From Nitrosomonas sp. HPC101 (GTDB lineage: Bacteria > Pseudomonadota > Gammaproteobacteria > Burkholderiales > Nitrosomonadaceae): 64,000 nt of DNA. The DNA lies in contig NZ_QRCC01000001.1 of assembly GCF_009833125.1 (NCBI RefSeq), positions 248,001-312,000 of the forward strand. Direction: 5' to 3'. Positions 1 to 9,093 of the stretch are shown in pieces. The position numbers were made by a program, and so were the translations under genes. The notes under the pieces were generated by a model. That model was given only the letters and a program-made list of their open reading frames with translations. It searched no databases and was not told the origin of the DNA. Position 1 is the stretch's first letter; every line of letters starts with the position of its first letter.

Positions 1-60
1 TTTATTTGCAAGCATTATTTATAATTCAGAGGTCAATGCGCGAGATAAGCAAGAATAAAA

Positions 61-495
61 ATGACAGAACACGTTTATACAATCCGGCAACAGGATAGAA
101 AGGCAGCCACCGCTTTTATCGACAGCCAGCTCGGTAAGGATCCGGAGTGGTTCGGCACAACGGAATCCCAACGCATCACGGCAAAGCAGGAATATCTTGA
201 ATCCAGGATCGATTCAATCCATTTCAACAGGTGGTGCAAAAAATGGCTGAACGAAAACCAATGGGCGGAAATCAGGAAAGCAATCAGCACGAACAGATAC
301 CACAAGGAAGAAAAGCAGAGATATACCGAGCCACACAAAACCATCAGCGTGACACATCACGCATGGCAGATTCTTTCCGAACTTGCCCTGCAGGATCAGC
401 TCTCCCTGTCCGAAGTCATTGTCAACCGGCTGGGTAAAAATAATGCAACCGCCCGTTCACCTGTCGAATCACGCTATAATCTGGGCAGAAATTGA
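61..495 (+). CDS. MatP-like ribbon-helix-helix DNA-binding protein
   Basis: A 144-residue protein. Its second half resembles the C-terminal part of enterobacterial MatP, the macrodomain Ter organiser: an N-x-W-x-x-K-x-L-N stretch near residues 56-65, a basic linker, then a ribbon-helix-helix-like segment (about residues 92-128) keeping the W, LA, LSE and IV positions of MatP. MatP binds matS sites in the terminus region and links them. The N-terminal 50 residues are less similar. The comparison is from memory, so DNA binding is likely while a true MatP role is only suggested. The gene stands alone 88 bases before ubiJ. Its ATG is preceded by only a weak purine stretch. It could equally be an uncharacterised RHH regulator. 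Confidence 0.6.
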   Translation: MTEHVYTIRQQDRKAATAFIDSQLGKDPEWFGTTESQRITAKQEYLESRIDSIHFNRWCKKWLNENQWAEIRKAISTNRYHKEEKQRYTEPHKTISVTHHAWQILSELALQDQLSLSEVIVNRLGKNNATARSPVESRYNLGRN

Positions 496-583
496 CGAAT
501 CACCGGATGTGTTCCTGAGCATGCGGTGACATGCGAGCCAGCTCTACACTAATGGCAAACATGTTGACAACCTGTTCCCGGTA

Positions 584-1216
584 ATGATTACACAAGCCTC
601 AATATTGACTCCCCCTCTGATTGCCTGCCTGAATCATTTGGCCGGTAAATCGAATTCGGTACGGCAGCAGTTACAAGCTCATGCGAACGAAACCGTGTGT
701 TTCCGGATCGGCTCCCTGATCCGCCTGCATATCACAATTACACAGGACGGCCATTTCACAACGGCCGCCAGAGATGCACAAGCTGCGATCATTCTCAACA
801 TACCAGCCGAACTTATCCCCCGCCTTGCATCCGGCGAGATGGATGCATTCCGTGAAATCACGGTCTGTGGCGATCCGCTACTGGCAGATGTCCTGCTGTA
901 CATCGGCAAGCTCTTTCAGGCTGAAATCGAAGAGAATCTGAGTTCAGTCATAGGGGATGTGTTTGCCCGTCGTGTCACTTTGGCAGGCCAGGGATTGGTG
1001 CGCTGGCATCTGGAAAGCATGCGTAATCTGTCCCGGGCAGTAGGAGAATTCATCACTGAAGAACAGCCGGTAACGGCAAGCCGCACCCGATTCCGCCAAC
1101 TTGGCCCCGAGGCCGAATCACTGCAACAGCAGGTCTCGCAACTTGCAGAGCGAATTGACACACTGGTTTCACCGCTATCGCAGGCGATGGAAAATCCGTC
1201 CCGGACCAACCAATGA
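584..1216 (+). CDS. ubiJ: Ubiquinone biosynthesis accessory factor UbiJ (SCP2 domain)
   Basis: A 210-residue protein with an SCP2 sterol-carrier-like domain in the first half, including the pattern of a small-residue-rich strand then LASGEMDAFREITVCGD, and a C-terminal coiled-coil stretch rich in Q and L (about residues 165-200). UbiJ binds the hydrophobic ubiquinone intermediates and helps hold the soluble Ubi complex together. It lies directly upstream of ubiB, the usual ubiE-ubiJ-ubiB order, although ubiE is not in the window. The ATG has no strong ribosome binding site. Family length is about 200 residues, so the gene looks complete. Confidence 0.85.
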   Translation: MITQASILTPPLIACLNHLAGKSNSVRQQLQAHANETVCFRIGSLIRLHITITQDGHFTTAARDAQAAIILNIPAELIPRLASGEMDAFREITVCGDPLLADVLLYIGKLFQAEIEENLSSVIGDVFARRVTLAGQGLVRWHLESMRNLSRAVGEFITEEQPVTASRTRFRQLGPEAESLQQQVSQLAERIDTLVSPLSQAMENPSRTNQ

Positions 1217-1305
1217 CCGGAAACCGTGTACAACACGACCCTGTATCCCGCGCAAACGCCACCGGCTCCGCCTGCCGATAATCTTATTGAACCACCGACT
1301 ACTTC

Positions 1306-2820
1306 ATGCGCTTCTTCCGCCTACTTAGAATCATCCTGATTGCCTATCGCTTTGGCTTGGATGAAATCCTGTTTGATCAGATCCGCCTGCGTATATTTAA
1401 GGTATTTTCACTGTTGCTGCCCTTCCGTTCTCAGCTCAAACAGCCACGTGCGGTCAGATTGCGCCTGGCACTGGAGGCACTTGGACCTATTTTCATCAAA
1501 TTTGGACAGATGCTGTCCACCCGCCGGGATCTGCTCGCGCTGGATTTTGCCGAAGAACTGGCGCTCCTGCAGGATCGGGTACCCCCTTTCCCTTCGGAAC
1601 AGGCGATCAGCATACTGGAAACCGTCTATGGCAAACCGGTTCATGAGGTTTTTCTCGAGTTTGATATCACGCCGACCGCCAGCGCATCGGTCGCCCAGGT
1701 ACACTTTGCTGTATTACAGGATGGCACACAGGCAGCCGTTAAAATCCTGAGACCCACCATTGCTCCCGTCATCGCACATGATGTGGCACTGATGGAAACC
1801 GGCGCATGGTTGCTCGAATCCATCTGGCCGGATGGCAAGCGACTGAAACTACGCGAAGTGGTGGCAGAATTTGCCCGACATCTGGACGACGAACTTGATC
1901 TGATCCGGGAGGCTGGCAACTGCAGCCAGTTACGACGCAACTTTATGAATTCCCCTCTGTTGAAGGCGCCAGAAGTGTATTGGGATTATTGTCACACGGA
2001 AGTCATGGTTATGGAACGAATGATCGGCACGCCTATCAGCCATGTCGCCACATTGCGCACTAAAGGCATCGATATTCCGCAACTGGCCCGCATGGGCGTA
2101 GAAATTTTCTTCACTCAGGTGTTTCGGGATGGCTATTTTCATGCCGACATGCACCCCGGCAATATCTTTGTTGACGATGATGGACGCTACATCGCCATCG
2201 ATTTCGGCATTATGGGCACGTTAAGCGATCAGGATAAAAACTATCTGGCACAGAATTTCCTGGCTTTCTTCCGCCGGGATTACCGTCGTGTAGCACAGAC
2301 GCATATCGAGGCGGGCTGGGCACCGAGGAACACGCGCGCGGACGATTTCGAGACAGCCATCCGCGCCGTGTGTGAGCCGATTTTCGACCGACCATTAAAG
2401 GAAATTTACTTTGGCCGCGTGCTGCTGCGGCTGTTTCAGGTATCCCGCCAGTTCAATGTAGAAATTCAGCCACAACTCGTTCTGCTGCAAAAAACACTGC
2501 TCAACATTGAAGGCCTGGGACGTGACCTGGATCCGGATCTCGATCTCTGGAAAACCGCCAAACCCTTCCTGGAAAACTGGATGAGCGAACAAATCGGGCT
2601 GCGCGGACTCATTACCCATCTACAGAAGGAAGCAACTAACTGGGCGGTAATGCTCCCGCAATTTCCTCGTCTGATGCACTATAATCTGGAACAGGAACGC
2701 ACTCGGAATATGGAAGACAGGCTGGCCGAGTTGGTCGCACAGCAAAAACGTCAAAACCGAATATTGACACTGGTCGTCGTACTGCTAACTGGATTATTAC
2801 TTGTCCGGATATATCTCTAA
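1306..2820 (+). CDS. ubiB: UbiB, atypical kinase/ATPase for ubiquinone synthesis
   Basis: A 504-residue member of the UbiB/ABC1/ADCK atypical kinase family. The family KxGQ motif is KFGQ at residues 65-68, an alanine-rich ASVAQVH loop follows near 128, and the catalytic segment [11 protein letters not shown] and metal-binding IDFG lie near 282-305. Two hydrophobic segments at the extreme C-terminus (about 480-503) anchor it in the inner membrane. UbiB is an ATPase thought to extract quinone precursors from the membrane for the Ubi complex. It follows ubiJ by 89 bases. Its TAA stop touches the start of the MITE-like repeat. Confidence 0.95.
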   Translation: MRFFRLLRIILIAYRFGLDEILFDQIRLRIFKVFSLLLPFRSQLKQPRAVRLRLALEALGPIFIKFGQMLSTRRDLLALDFAEELALLQDRVPPFPSEQAISILETVYGKPVHEVFLEFDITPTASASVAQVHFAVLQDGTQAAVKILRPTIAPVIAHDVALMETGAWLLESIWPDGKRLKLREVVAEFARHLDDELDLIREAGNCSQLRRNFMNSPLLKAPEVYWDYCHTEVMVMERMIGTPISHVATLRTKGIDIPQLARMGVEIFFTQVFRDGYFHADMHPGNIFVDDDGRYIAIDFGIMGTLSDQDKNYLAQNFLAFFRRDYRRVAQTHIEAGWAPRNTRADDFETAIRAVCEPIFDRPLKEIYFGRVLLRLFQVSRQFNVEIQPQLVLLQKTLLNIEGLGRDLDPDLDLWKTAKPFLENWMSEQIGLRGLITHLQKEATNWAVMLPQFPRLMHYNLEQERTRNMEDRLAELVAQQKRQNRILTLVVVLLTGLLLVRIYL

Positions 2821-2963
2821 GGAGCCTCTGAAAAACTACCTGCGTTGTCATTTCTGCGTTAAAAGTCGGCGAGAAAGCAGAGTTTATACGTAATAAATGA
2901 GCATTTCGATGCCGACTTTTGCCTTGAACTGACCGCCTCGCAGACGCTTTTCAAAAGGTTCCC
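2819..2963. mobile_element. MITE-like repeat, copy 1
   Basis: A noncoding element of about 143 bases. Outer ends form imperfect inverted repeats: GGAGCCTCTGAAAAAC at 2821-2836 against the reverse complement of 2945-2962. Inside is a perfect 10-bp inverted repeat, AAAAGTCGGC at 2861-2870 and GCCGACTTTT at 2911-2920, around a 40-base loop with the near-palindrome TTATACGTAATAA. A second copy lies at 52539-52682. There is no transposase and no clean target duplication. The inner hairpin followed by T residues could also end transcription after ubiB. The element type is inferred from structure alone. Confidence 0.6.
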
Positions 2964-3079
2964 AGGAATTCCCGCAACATAACGGTAAAAATCCGTTGGG
3001 GCATGCTCCTGTTGCTTCCCGGAGGCCCCTAACCCGACTGACCCAAATTTGCTAAAATCCGCCTTTTTGGAATAAAGTC

Positions 3080-4171
3080 ATGGCGCTACTTGAATTGCGC
3101 AACGTTATCCGGCGCTTTGGCGATTTCACGGCGGTAAATAACGTTAGCCTGTCGATTGAAGCGGGTGAATTCTTCACACTGCTGGGTCCCTCCGGTTGTG
3201 GCAAAACAACACTGTTGCGCATGATGGCCGGATTCGATGTGCCGGATTCCGGCCAGATTCTGCTTGATGGTCAGGACATTGCCAATACGCCCCCTGAAAA
3301 ACGTCCCATTCATACCGTCTTCCAAAGCTATGCCCTGTTTCCGCACATGACTGTGGCGAATAATGTAGCGTTCCCACTGAAAATGGCGGGAGTGGCATCA
3401 GCGGAAATCGAGAAACGGGTGGAAAAAGCACTGGAAGAGGTACAGCTTTCCAGGTTCGCACACCGCTTTCCGCATGAGCTCTCCGGCGGACAAAAGCAGC
3501 GAGTGGCCTTTGCACGTGGCCTGATCAACCGGCCGCGCCTGCTGCTGATGGATGAACCGCTTGGCGCACTGGATGCAAAACTGCGGGAGGACATGCAACG
3601 TGAGCTGATCAACCTGCAAAAGGAAGTCGGCATCACTTTCGTTTTTGTCACCCATTCCCAGGATGAAGCGCTGGCGCTGTCGCAGCGGATTGCGGTCATG
3701 AATCTGGGACAGATCGAACAAATCGGCGAACCTTCCGTAATTTACGGCCACCCGACTAACCGCTTCATCGCTGACTTCATCGGCAAGATCAACCTGATAG
3801 CAGCCCGGATAACTCAGGTTTCCGACAAAACCATGACGCTGGAGATCAATCAGCTCGGTACCACCACACTGCCGTTGAAGCAGGACATCAAAAGCGGAGA
3901 TCAAGGCGTAATCGCCATCCGTCCGGAACAAGTGGCGGTACACGCACTGGCAAAACAGGTGGAAATTCCGCATGCCTATACCGGCAAGGTGCTTGATTTT
4001 CTCTATGTCGGGGATGTCACCACCTATGTCATCGAACTGGACAGTGGTATCCGGATAGAAGCTTTGCTGGCAAATTCTTCACCCGGGCGCGCCCGTTTTT
4101 TTGAAGTGAATGATCCGGTCATCGTCAGCTGGCCGCAAGAGGCTATACAATTTCTGTTAGATCAGCCATGA
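3080..4171 (+). CDS. potA: Spermidine/putrescine ABC transporter ATP-binding protein
   Basis: A 363-residue ABC ATPase. Walker A GPSGCGKTT is at residues 36-44, the signature LSGGQKQR near 135 and Walker B LLLMDEP near 155, followed by the switch-histidine VTHSQDEA. The last 120 residues form a TOBE-type regulatory domain, as in PotA and PotG. It powers import of polyamines through the PotBC pair encoded next. Its stop overlaps the potB start (ATGA), so translation is probably coupled. An SD-like GGAA lies 11 bases before the ATG. The exact substrate (putrescine, spermidine or a related compound) cannot be read from the sequence. Confidence 0.92.
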   Translation: MALLELRNVIRRFGDFTAVNNVSLSIEAGEFFTLLGPSGCGKTTLLRMMAGFDVPDSGQILLDGQDIANTPPEKRPIHTVFQSYALFPHMTVANNVAFPLKMAGVASAEIEKRVEKALEEVQLSRFAHRFPHELSGGQKQRVAFARGLINRPRLLLMDEPLGALDAKLREDMQRELINLQKEVGITFVFVTHSQDEALALSQRIAVMNLGQIEQIGEPSVIYGHPTNRFIADFIGKINLIAARITQVSDKTMTLEINQLGTTTLPLKQDIKSGDQGVIAIRPEQVAVHALAKQVEIPHAYTGKVLDFLYVGDVTTYVIELDSGIRIEALLANSSPGRARFFEVNDPVIVSWPQEAIQFLLDQP

Positions 4172-5070
4172 ACAAATTTCGTCTGACACGCTGGCTGATC
4201 AGCCTGCCACCAATACTGTTTCTGCTGATATTTTTCGCAGCACCCAGCCTGATCATGGTGATAACCTCGTTCCGCTTCCCTGGTGAATATGGTGGGCTGG
4301 CACCGCTGGTAGCACCAGAAACTGACACCATGGCAGGTGATTCCAGTTTGTATGGTCTGACACTTGAAGCCTATCGCTTCTTTTTCAGCGATATCCTGTA
4401 TGCGGAAATTTTCCTGAAATCTTTCGCGGTTGCAGCAACCTCTACCTTGATCTGTCTGATTATGGCCTACCCAGTAGCCATGCTGATTGCCCAAAGTGCA
4501 AAAAAATACCGTAATCTGATGATATTGCTCGTTGTCCTCCCATTTGCCAGCAACTTCCTGATCCGCATCTACGCCTGGATGATTATTCTTGGCCCGGAAT
4601 CGGCATTCAGTCATTTCATCAATAATATGCTCCAATTTTTTGGCTTTGAACCGGTTATGATGCTGTTTTCCTCGTTCGCAGTGCTGGTCGGAACGGTTTA
4701 CGTGCATCTGCCCTTCATGATTCTGCCGCTCTACACCAATCTGGAAAAACACGACCCAGTATTACTCGATGCAGCACAGGATCTTGGTGCAAACCGCTGG
4801 CAGCGCTTCTGGCGGGTAACCTGGCCACAGTCTCTGCCAGGCGTATTCTCTGGTTCTGCATTGGTATTCATCCCAGTGCTGGGCATGTTCGCCATTCCGG
4901 ATATTCTGGGAGGTACCGGTGATATTCTGATCGGAAACCTGATCAAGGATCAGTTCCTGGGTACGCGCGACTGGCCATTCGGTTCCGCATTGTCCATCAT
5001 GCTCATGCTGGTCGTATTATGCGTGACTGGATTATTCACCCTGCTGGCCCGCCCTCGCGCTCCCAAGTAA
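4168..5070 (+). CDS. potB: Polyamine ABC transporter permease PotB
   Basis: A 300-residue inner membrane permease with about six hydrophobic segments. The first is near residues 12-30. The binding-protein-dependent transport signature, with the EAA-like loop DAAQDLGANRWQRFWRVTWP near residues 205-224, contacts the ATPase. The start overlaps the potA stop by four bases. The family is normally 280-320 residues, so the gene is complete. It pairs with PotC to form the transport channel. Confidence 0.9.
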   Translation: MNKFRLTRWLISLPPILFLLIFFAAPSLIMVITSFRFPGEYGGLAPLVAPETDTMAGDSSLYGLTLEAYRFFFSDILYAEIFLKSFAVAATSTLICLIMAYPVAMLIAQSAKKYRNLMILLVVLPFASNFLIRIYAWMIILGPESAFSHFINNMLQFFGFEPVMMLFSSFAVLVGTVYVHLPFMILPLYTNLEKHDPVLLDAAQDLGANRWQRFWRVTWPQSLPGVFSGSALVFIPVLGMFAIPDILGGTGDILIGNLIKDQFLGTRDWPFGSALSIMLMLVVLCVTGLFTLLARPRAPK

Positions 5071-5089
5071 ATCAATCTTCTGTTCGGAT

Positions 5090-5875
5090 ATGAAACGCAC
5101 AAATCTCACCCTGTGGCTTGCTGCCGGCCTGGTCTATATTTTTCTTTATGTTCCACTGGTCATCGTAGTCATCTACTCGTTCAATGATTCCCGCCTGAAT
5201 GCGGAGTGGGTTGGCTTCACACTCGACTGGTATTACAAACTGTTTAATAACCAGGAAATGCTGCTGGCTGCACGCAACTCGCTGATTATCGCTGTCAGCG
5301 CCAGTCTGCTCGCCACCCTGTTGGGCACAATGGCAGGACTGGCTATTCATCGCTACCGGATCAGGGTGTTGCCGTTTCTTGTATTTGCACCGATCGCCAT
5401 GCCGGAGATCCTGCTGGGCGTTTCATTGCTACTGTTCTTTCTGCAGATACTGAACCTGACCTTGGGCCTGGTTTCGATCATCATCGCCCACACAACATTT
5501 TGTGTCGGTTTCGTCGCAATTATCGTGCGTGCACGGCTGCAAGGCATGGACGACAGCATTTTTGAAGCAGCACGTGATCTGGGCGCAACGCCCTGGCAAA
5601 CCTTCCGGCTGATCACCCTGCCGCTGATTATGCCTGCTGTGGTCGCCGGGGCACTGATGTCGTTCACGCTGTCAATCGATGATTTTGTCATCACCTTCTT
5701 CACCAAAGGCATTGGTGAACCCATTCTGCCGATCCAGATCTACACCATGATCAAAATCGCCGTTACGCCCGAGATCAACGCCATTTCCACATTGTTCATG
5801 CTGTTAACGCTGCTGCTGATCATTATTGCCAACCGCCTGGATTCCGGCATCCTGCAGGAGGGGAAAAAATCGTGA
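5090..5875 (+). CDS. potC: Polyamine ABC transporter permease PotC
   Basis: A 261-residue permease of the PotC/PotI type with an N-terminal hydrophobic segment (about residues 9-30) and several further membrane spans. The coupling loop FEAARDLGATPWQTFRLITL is near residues 160-180. It is the second half of the heterodimeric polyamine channel. It begins 19 bases after potB and its end overlaps the start of potD by four bases (GTGA). The length is typical. Confidence 0.9.
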   Translation: MKRTNLTLWLAAGLVYIFLYVPLVIVVIYSFNDSRLNAEWVGFTLDWYYKLFNNQEMLLAARNSLIIAVSASLLATLLGTMAGLAIHRYRIRVLPFLVFAPIAMPEILLGVSLLLFFLQILNLTLGLVSIIIAHTTFCVGFVAIIVRARLQGMDDSIFEAARDLGATPWQTFRLITLPLIMPAVVAGALMSFTLSIDDFVITFFTKGIGEPILPIQIYTMIKIAVTPEINAISTLFMLLTLLLIIIANRLDSGILQEGKKS

Positions 5876-6984
5876 AATCCAGTCGCATTCTGATCAGCCT
5901 TTTTTGTCTGCTATGCATCACACTGACCAGCTGCACCTCCGGAGATCAGGTCGCGAGTAACGATTTGCCCGACCAGGACGACAATATCCTGCGGCTGTTC
6001 AACTGGAACAACTACATCAGCCAGCAAACAATTGAGCGTTTTGAGCAGATCTGCCAATGCCGGGTGACACAGGATTATTATTCGGATAACGAAGAGCTGC
6101 TCGCCAAACTGGCCGCCGGTGCAACTGGCTACGATCTGCTTGTGCCAACGGGCAATGCCATGGATACGCTGATTCATCAGGGAGTATTGAGTGCGCTGGA
6201 TAAAGCACAAATACCCAACCTGAAAAATATTGACCCGAACTATCTGGGCACTCTGTTCGATCCGGACAATCGCTATTCCATCCCCTATGCCTATACCACG
6301 ACATTAGTAGGATTCAACCGTGAAAAACTGGCTGAACTGAATTTGCCTACTGATAGTTGGTCAATCATCTTTGAACCTGAGTATCTGAAAAAGATCAGAG
6401 GGCGCGTCACTGTGCTTGACAGCCAGCGTGAATTAATGGCAGCCGCGCTCAAATATCTGGGTTATTCCGCCAACGATACCGATGAAGTTCACTGGCAGCA
6501 GGCAAAGAAATTGATTATACAGGCAAAACCGTACTGGGCCGCTTTCAGCAACACCAGCTATATTCGCGAACTGGCGGTGGGTAACCTGTGGGTTGCGCAT
6601 GGTTATTCAAATGATATGTATCAGGCTGCGCTGGATGCACAAAAAACAGGGCGCCATTTCACTGTGGATTTTGTCATCCCCCGGGAAGGGGCGGTACTGT
6701 CTCTTGACAGCATGGTGCTGCATCACACCGGCCACCAACCTGATCTTGCGCATCGTTTCATTAATTTCATGCTGGAAGGTAAAAATTCTGCTGAACTGAC
6801 CAATCTGACCGGCTCTGGCAACCCTAATCTGGCTGCCCAGCCTTATATCCTTCCTGAAATCATCACCAACCCTGCTATTTTCCCGGATATGGCACAACTC
6901 ACCCGGCTGGAAATGCTGCAAGATATCAACCACACCCAGCGCCGGCTGCTCAGCCGGATCTGGACTGAAATCAAACTGAGGTAA
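5872..6984 (+). CDS. potD: Polyamine-binding lipoprotein PotD
   Basis: A 370-residue substrate-binding protein. The first 20 residues are a lipoprotein signal ending in the lipobox LTSC, with the lipidated cysteine at about 21. The mature part begins with a tract typical of the PotD/PotF family, LRLFNWNNYIS, and carries YDLLVPTGNAMD near 85. It captures polyamines in the periplasm and delivers them to PotBC. The likely start is GTG at 5872, overlapping the potC stop. Unlike E. coli PotD, which is soluble, this one is predicted to be membrane tethered. Confidence 0.88.
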   Translation: MKSSRILISLFCLLCITLTSCTSGDQVASNDLPDQDDNILRLFNWNNYISQQTIERFEQICQCRVTQDYYSDNEELLAKLAAGATGYDLLVPTGNAMDTLIHQGVLSALDKAQIPNLKNIDPNYLGTLFDPDNRYSIPYAYTTTLVGFNREKLAELNLPTDSWSIIFEPEYLKKIRGRVTVLDSQRELMAAALKYLGYSANDTDEVHWQQAKKLIIQAKPYWAAFSNTSYIRELAVGNLWVAHGYSNDMYQAALDAQKTGRHFTVDFVIPREGAVLSLDSMVLHHTGHQPDLAHRFINFMLEGKNSAELTNLTGSGNPNLAAQPYILPEIITNPAIFPDMAQLTRLEMLQDINHTQRRLLSRIWTEIKLR

Positions 6985-6988
6985 CACC

Positions 6989-7297
6989 ATGTCCTATTAT
7001 CAGCACCATGTTTTCTTCTGTACCAATCAGCGCGCCAATGGCGAGCGCTGTTGTAACGATCACCACGCCCAGGAAATGCGCGATTACGCAAAAGCACGCA
7101 TTAAATCACTCAAGTTAAGTGGCAAAAATAAAATACGTATCAACAACGCAGGTTGCCTTGACCGTTGCAGTGAAGGCCCGGTCATCGTCATCTACCCGGA
7201 AGAAATCTGGTACACCTACGTTGATCAGGAAGATATCGATGAAATTATCGAATCCCACCTGCAGAATGGAAAGATTGTGGAGCGATTGAAAATCTGA
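6989..7297 (+). CDS. Thioredoxin-like (2Fe-2S) ferredoxin
   Basis: A 102-residue protein with cysteines at 11, 21, 22, 56 and 60 (FFCTNQ...GERCC and GCLDRC), the pattern of thioredoxin-fold [2Fe-2S] ferredoxins of the Shethna type, also found as the NuoE-like domain. It probably carries electrons in the cytoplasm; the partner is unknown. It starts only four bases after potD, so it may be cotranscribed with the polyamine importer, although a functional link is not obvious. The cluster ligands are probably C11, C22 (or C21), C56 and C60. Confidence 0.8.
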   Translation: MSYYQHHVFFCTNQRANGERCCNDHHAQEMRDYAKARIKSLKLSGKNKIRINNAGCLDRCSEGPVIVIYPEEIWYTYVDQEDIDEIIESHLQNGKIVERLKI

Positions 7298-7631
7298 TTG
7301 GGAATGTGCCCTCCGTTGAACACATGATTAGAGATCTTTGATATAAGCGAATCCTCCTGCTCTCGAACAGATAAAACTTTGCGGCAAAATGATGATGGAT
7401 AAGTCATCGATAGATTGCAATCAATTTATTTGAGCTTTGCTATATCAGCCACTGCAGCCAATAATTAAAAGCAAAACATACATAAAAGTCATAAAATATA
7501 TTTCAAATTACCCGGCAAAAGATCCGATGATCGCCCGGTACGCGATCAATAATTACCTTCCCGTCCCCACGTCGGCGCAGACGGAATACAATCAGATATA
7601 CCACACACATCTATAAAACAAGAGAGCAGAA
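7298..7631. other. Intergenic region upstream of yedE
   Basis: About 334 bases without a convincing gene. It is AT-rich around 7430-7510. It contains a hairpin made of GATCGC at 7529-7534 and GCGATC at 7542-7547. It presumably holds the yedE promoter, but no clear -35/-10 pair could be assigned. A purine-rich AGAGAGCAG sits just before the yedE ATG. Confidence 0.5.
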
Positions 7632-8834
7632 ATGAATTGGCATAACTTCAAACAGCAGTACTTAGTGCGTTTCTGGTCGCCCGTACCCGCAGTCATTGCG
7701 GCTGGTATTCTTTCTGCGTTTTACTTTGGAATCACCGGCACTTTCTGGGCAGTGACAGGAGAATTCACCCGCTGGGGTGGCCACGCACTGCGGTGGCTGG
7801 GTGTGGATGTTTCTCATTGGGGTTATTTCCAGGTCATTGGTCTGCAAGGTACGCCACTGACACGCATTGACGGAGTAATGATCCTCGGTATGTTTGTGGG
7901 ATGCTTTTCAGCAGCCTTGTGGGCCAATAACGTCAAGCTGCGTCTGCCTCAGCACCGTATACGTGTGTTCCAGGCCATCGTGGGCGGCATTATCGCGGGC
8001 TTTGGTGCGCGCCTGGCCATGGGATGCAACCTGGCGGCATTTTTCACCGGTATTCCACAATTCTCGTTGCATGCCTGGTTTTTTGCCATTGCTACAGCGA
8101 TTGGTTCACTGGCAGGTGCCAAGGTCAGTCTGCTGCCAATATTCCGTATCCCGGTACAACTGCAGAAAGTATCGTCAGCACAACCGCTTAATCAGCATGC
8201 TTCCCGGGCACGACGTCACTTCCGTATCGGCATGCTGCTGTTTATCGCCTTCGTACTGTGGGCTGTCGCCAAGGCATTTGATGTGCCCAAGCTGGGCTAT
8301 GCCGCACTGTTTGGGCTGGTTTTCGGCCTCATCATCGAGCGCGCACAGGTGTGCTTCACTTCGGCATTTCGTGATCTTTGGATTACCGGACGCACACAAA
8401 TGGCCAAGGCCATCATCGCGGGGATGGCTGTGGGTACGATTGGTGTTTACAGTTATGTGCAGCTGGGCATGGACCCCAAAATTTTCTGGGCCGGACCCAA
8501 CGCAGTCATTGGCGGGCTACTGTTTGGCTTTGGCATCGTGCTGGCAGGCGGCTGCGAAACGGGCTGGATGTACCGTGCCGTAGAGGGCCAGGTACATTTC
8601 TGGCTGGTGGGATTAGGTAACATCATTGGCTCCACGCTGCTGGCGCTGGCGTGGGATGATCTGGCGCCTGTCCTCGTTGTAAATTTCGACAAGGTCAATC
8701 TCCTCCAAGCATTGGGGCCACAAGGCGGTCTGCTAACCACCTACATTATGCTGGGTGTATTTCTGGCGCTGGTGCTGTACTGGGAAAAATATTTCTTTGC
8801 CCGGGAAGCCCGCAAAACACTGCAAACAATCTAA
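7632..8834 (+). CDS. yedE: YeeE/YedE-family sulfur-compound transporter
   Basis: A 400-residue membrane protein with two related halves. Each half carries the family cysteine motifs: AMGCNLAAF near residue 133, ERAQVCFTSAF near 240, and AGGCETGWM near 305. YeeE/YedE proteins such as TsuA carry thiosulfate or related sulfur compounds through the inner membrane using these cysteines. The next gene encodes a TusA-like protein, a recurring pair. The sequence appears strikingly close to E. coli YedE along its whole length, as recalled. YedE-like proteins are also linked to selenium, so the substrate is open. Confidence 0.88.
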   Translation: MNWHNFKQQYLVRFWSPVPAVIAAGILSAFYFGITGTFWAVTGEFTRWGGHALRWLGVDVSHWGYFQVIGLQGTPLTRIDGVMILGMFVGCFSAALWANNVKLRLPQHRIRVFQAIVGGIIAGFGARLAMGCNLAAFFTGIPQFSLHAWFFAIATAIGSLAGAKVSLLPIFRIPVQLQKVSSAQPLNQHASRARRHFRIGMLLFIAFVLWAVAKAFDVPKLGYAALFGLVFGLIIERAQVCFTSAFRDLWITGRTQMAKAIIAGMAVGTIGVYSYVQLGMDPKIFWAGPNAVIGGLLFGFGIVLAGGCETGWMYRAVEGQVHFWLVGLGNIIGSTLLALAWDDLAPVLVVNFDKVNLLQALGPQGGLLTTYIMLGVFLALVLYWEKYFFAREARKTLQTI

Positions 8835-8845
8835 ACATAGCCTTG

Positions 8846-9091
8846 ATGCAATCAAATTCAAGTACCATCATCCCTGATTTTCGCCTCGATATGATCGGCG
8901 AACCCTGCCCCTATCCTGCTGTGGCAACACTGGAAGCCCTGCCTCAGCTGCAGCCGGGGCAGATTTTGGAAGTAATTTCAGACTGCCCGCAATCAATCAA
9001 CAACATCCCGATTGATGCTAAAAACCATGGCTACGAAGTACTGGAAATCCAGCAGGATGGTCCCACCATCCGTTATCTGATCCGCCGCTGA
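8846..9091 (+). CDS. yedF: TusA/YedF-family sulfurtransferase-like protein
   Basis: An 81-residue protein of the TusA/SirA fold. The active-site signature is GEPCPYPAV, with the reactive Cys near residue 19, and the C-terminal QQDGPTIRYLIR is typical of YedF. It likely relays sulfane sulfur from the YedE channel to a cytoplasmic acceptor. It begins 11 bases after yedE; a TTG one codon upstream (8843) is an alternative start. Its stop is only two bases from the convergent cysG stop, so its terminator must lie inside cysG. Confidence 0.88.
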   Translation: MQSNSSTIIPDFRLDMIGEPCPYPAVATLEALPQLQPGQILEVISDCPQSINNIPIDAKNHGYEVLEIQQDGPTIRYLIRR

Positions 9092-9093
9092 TC

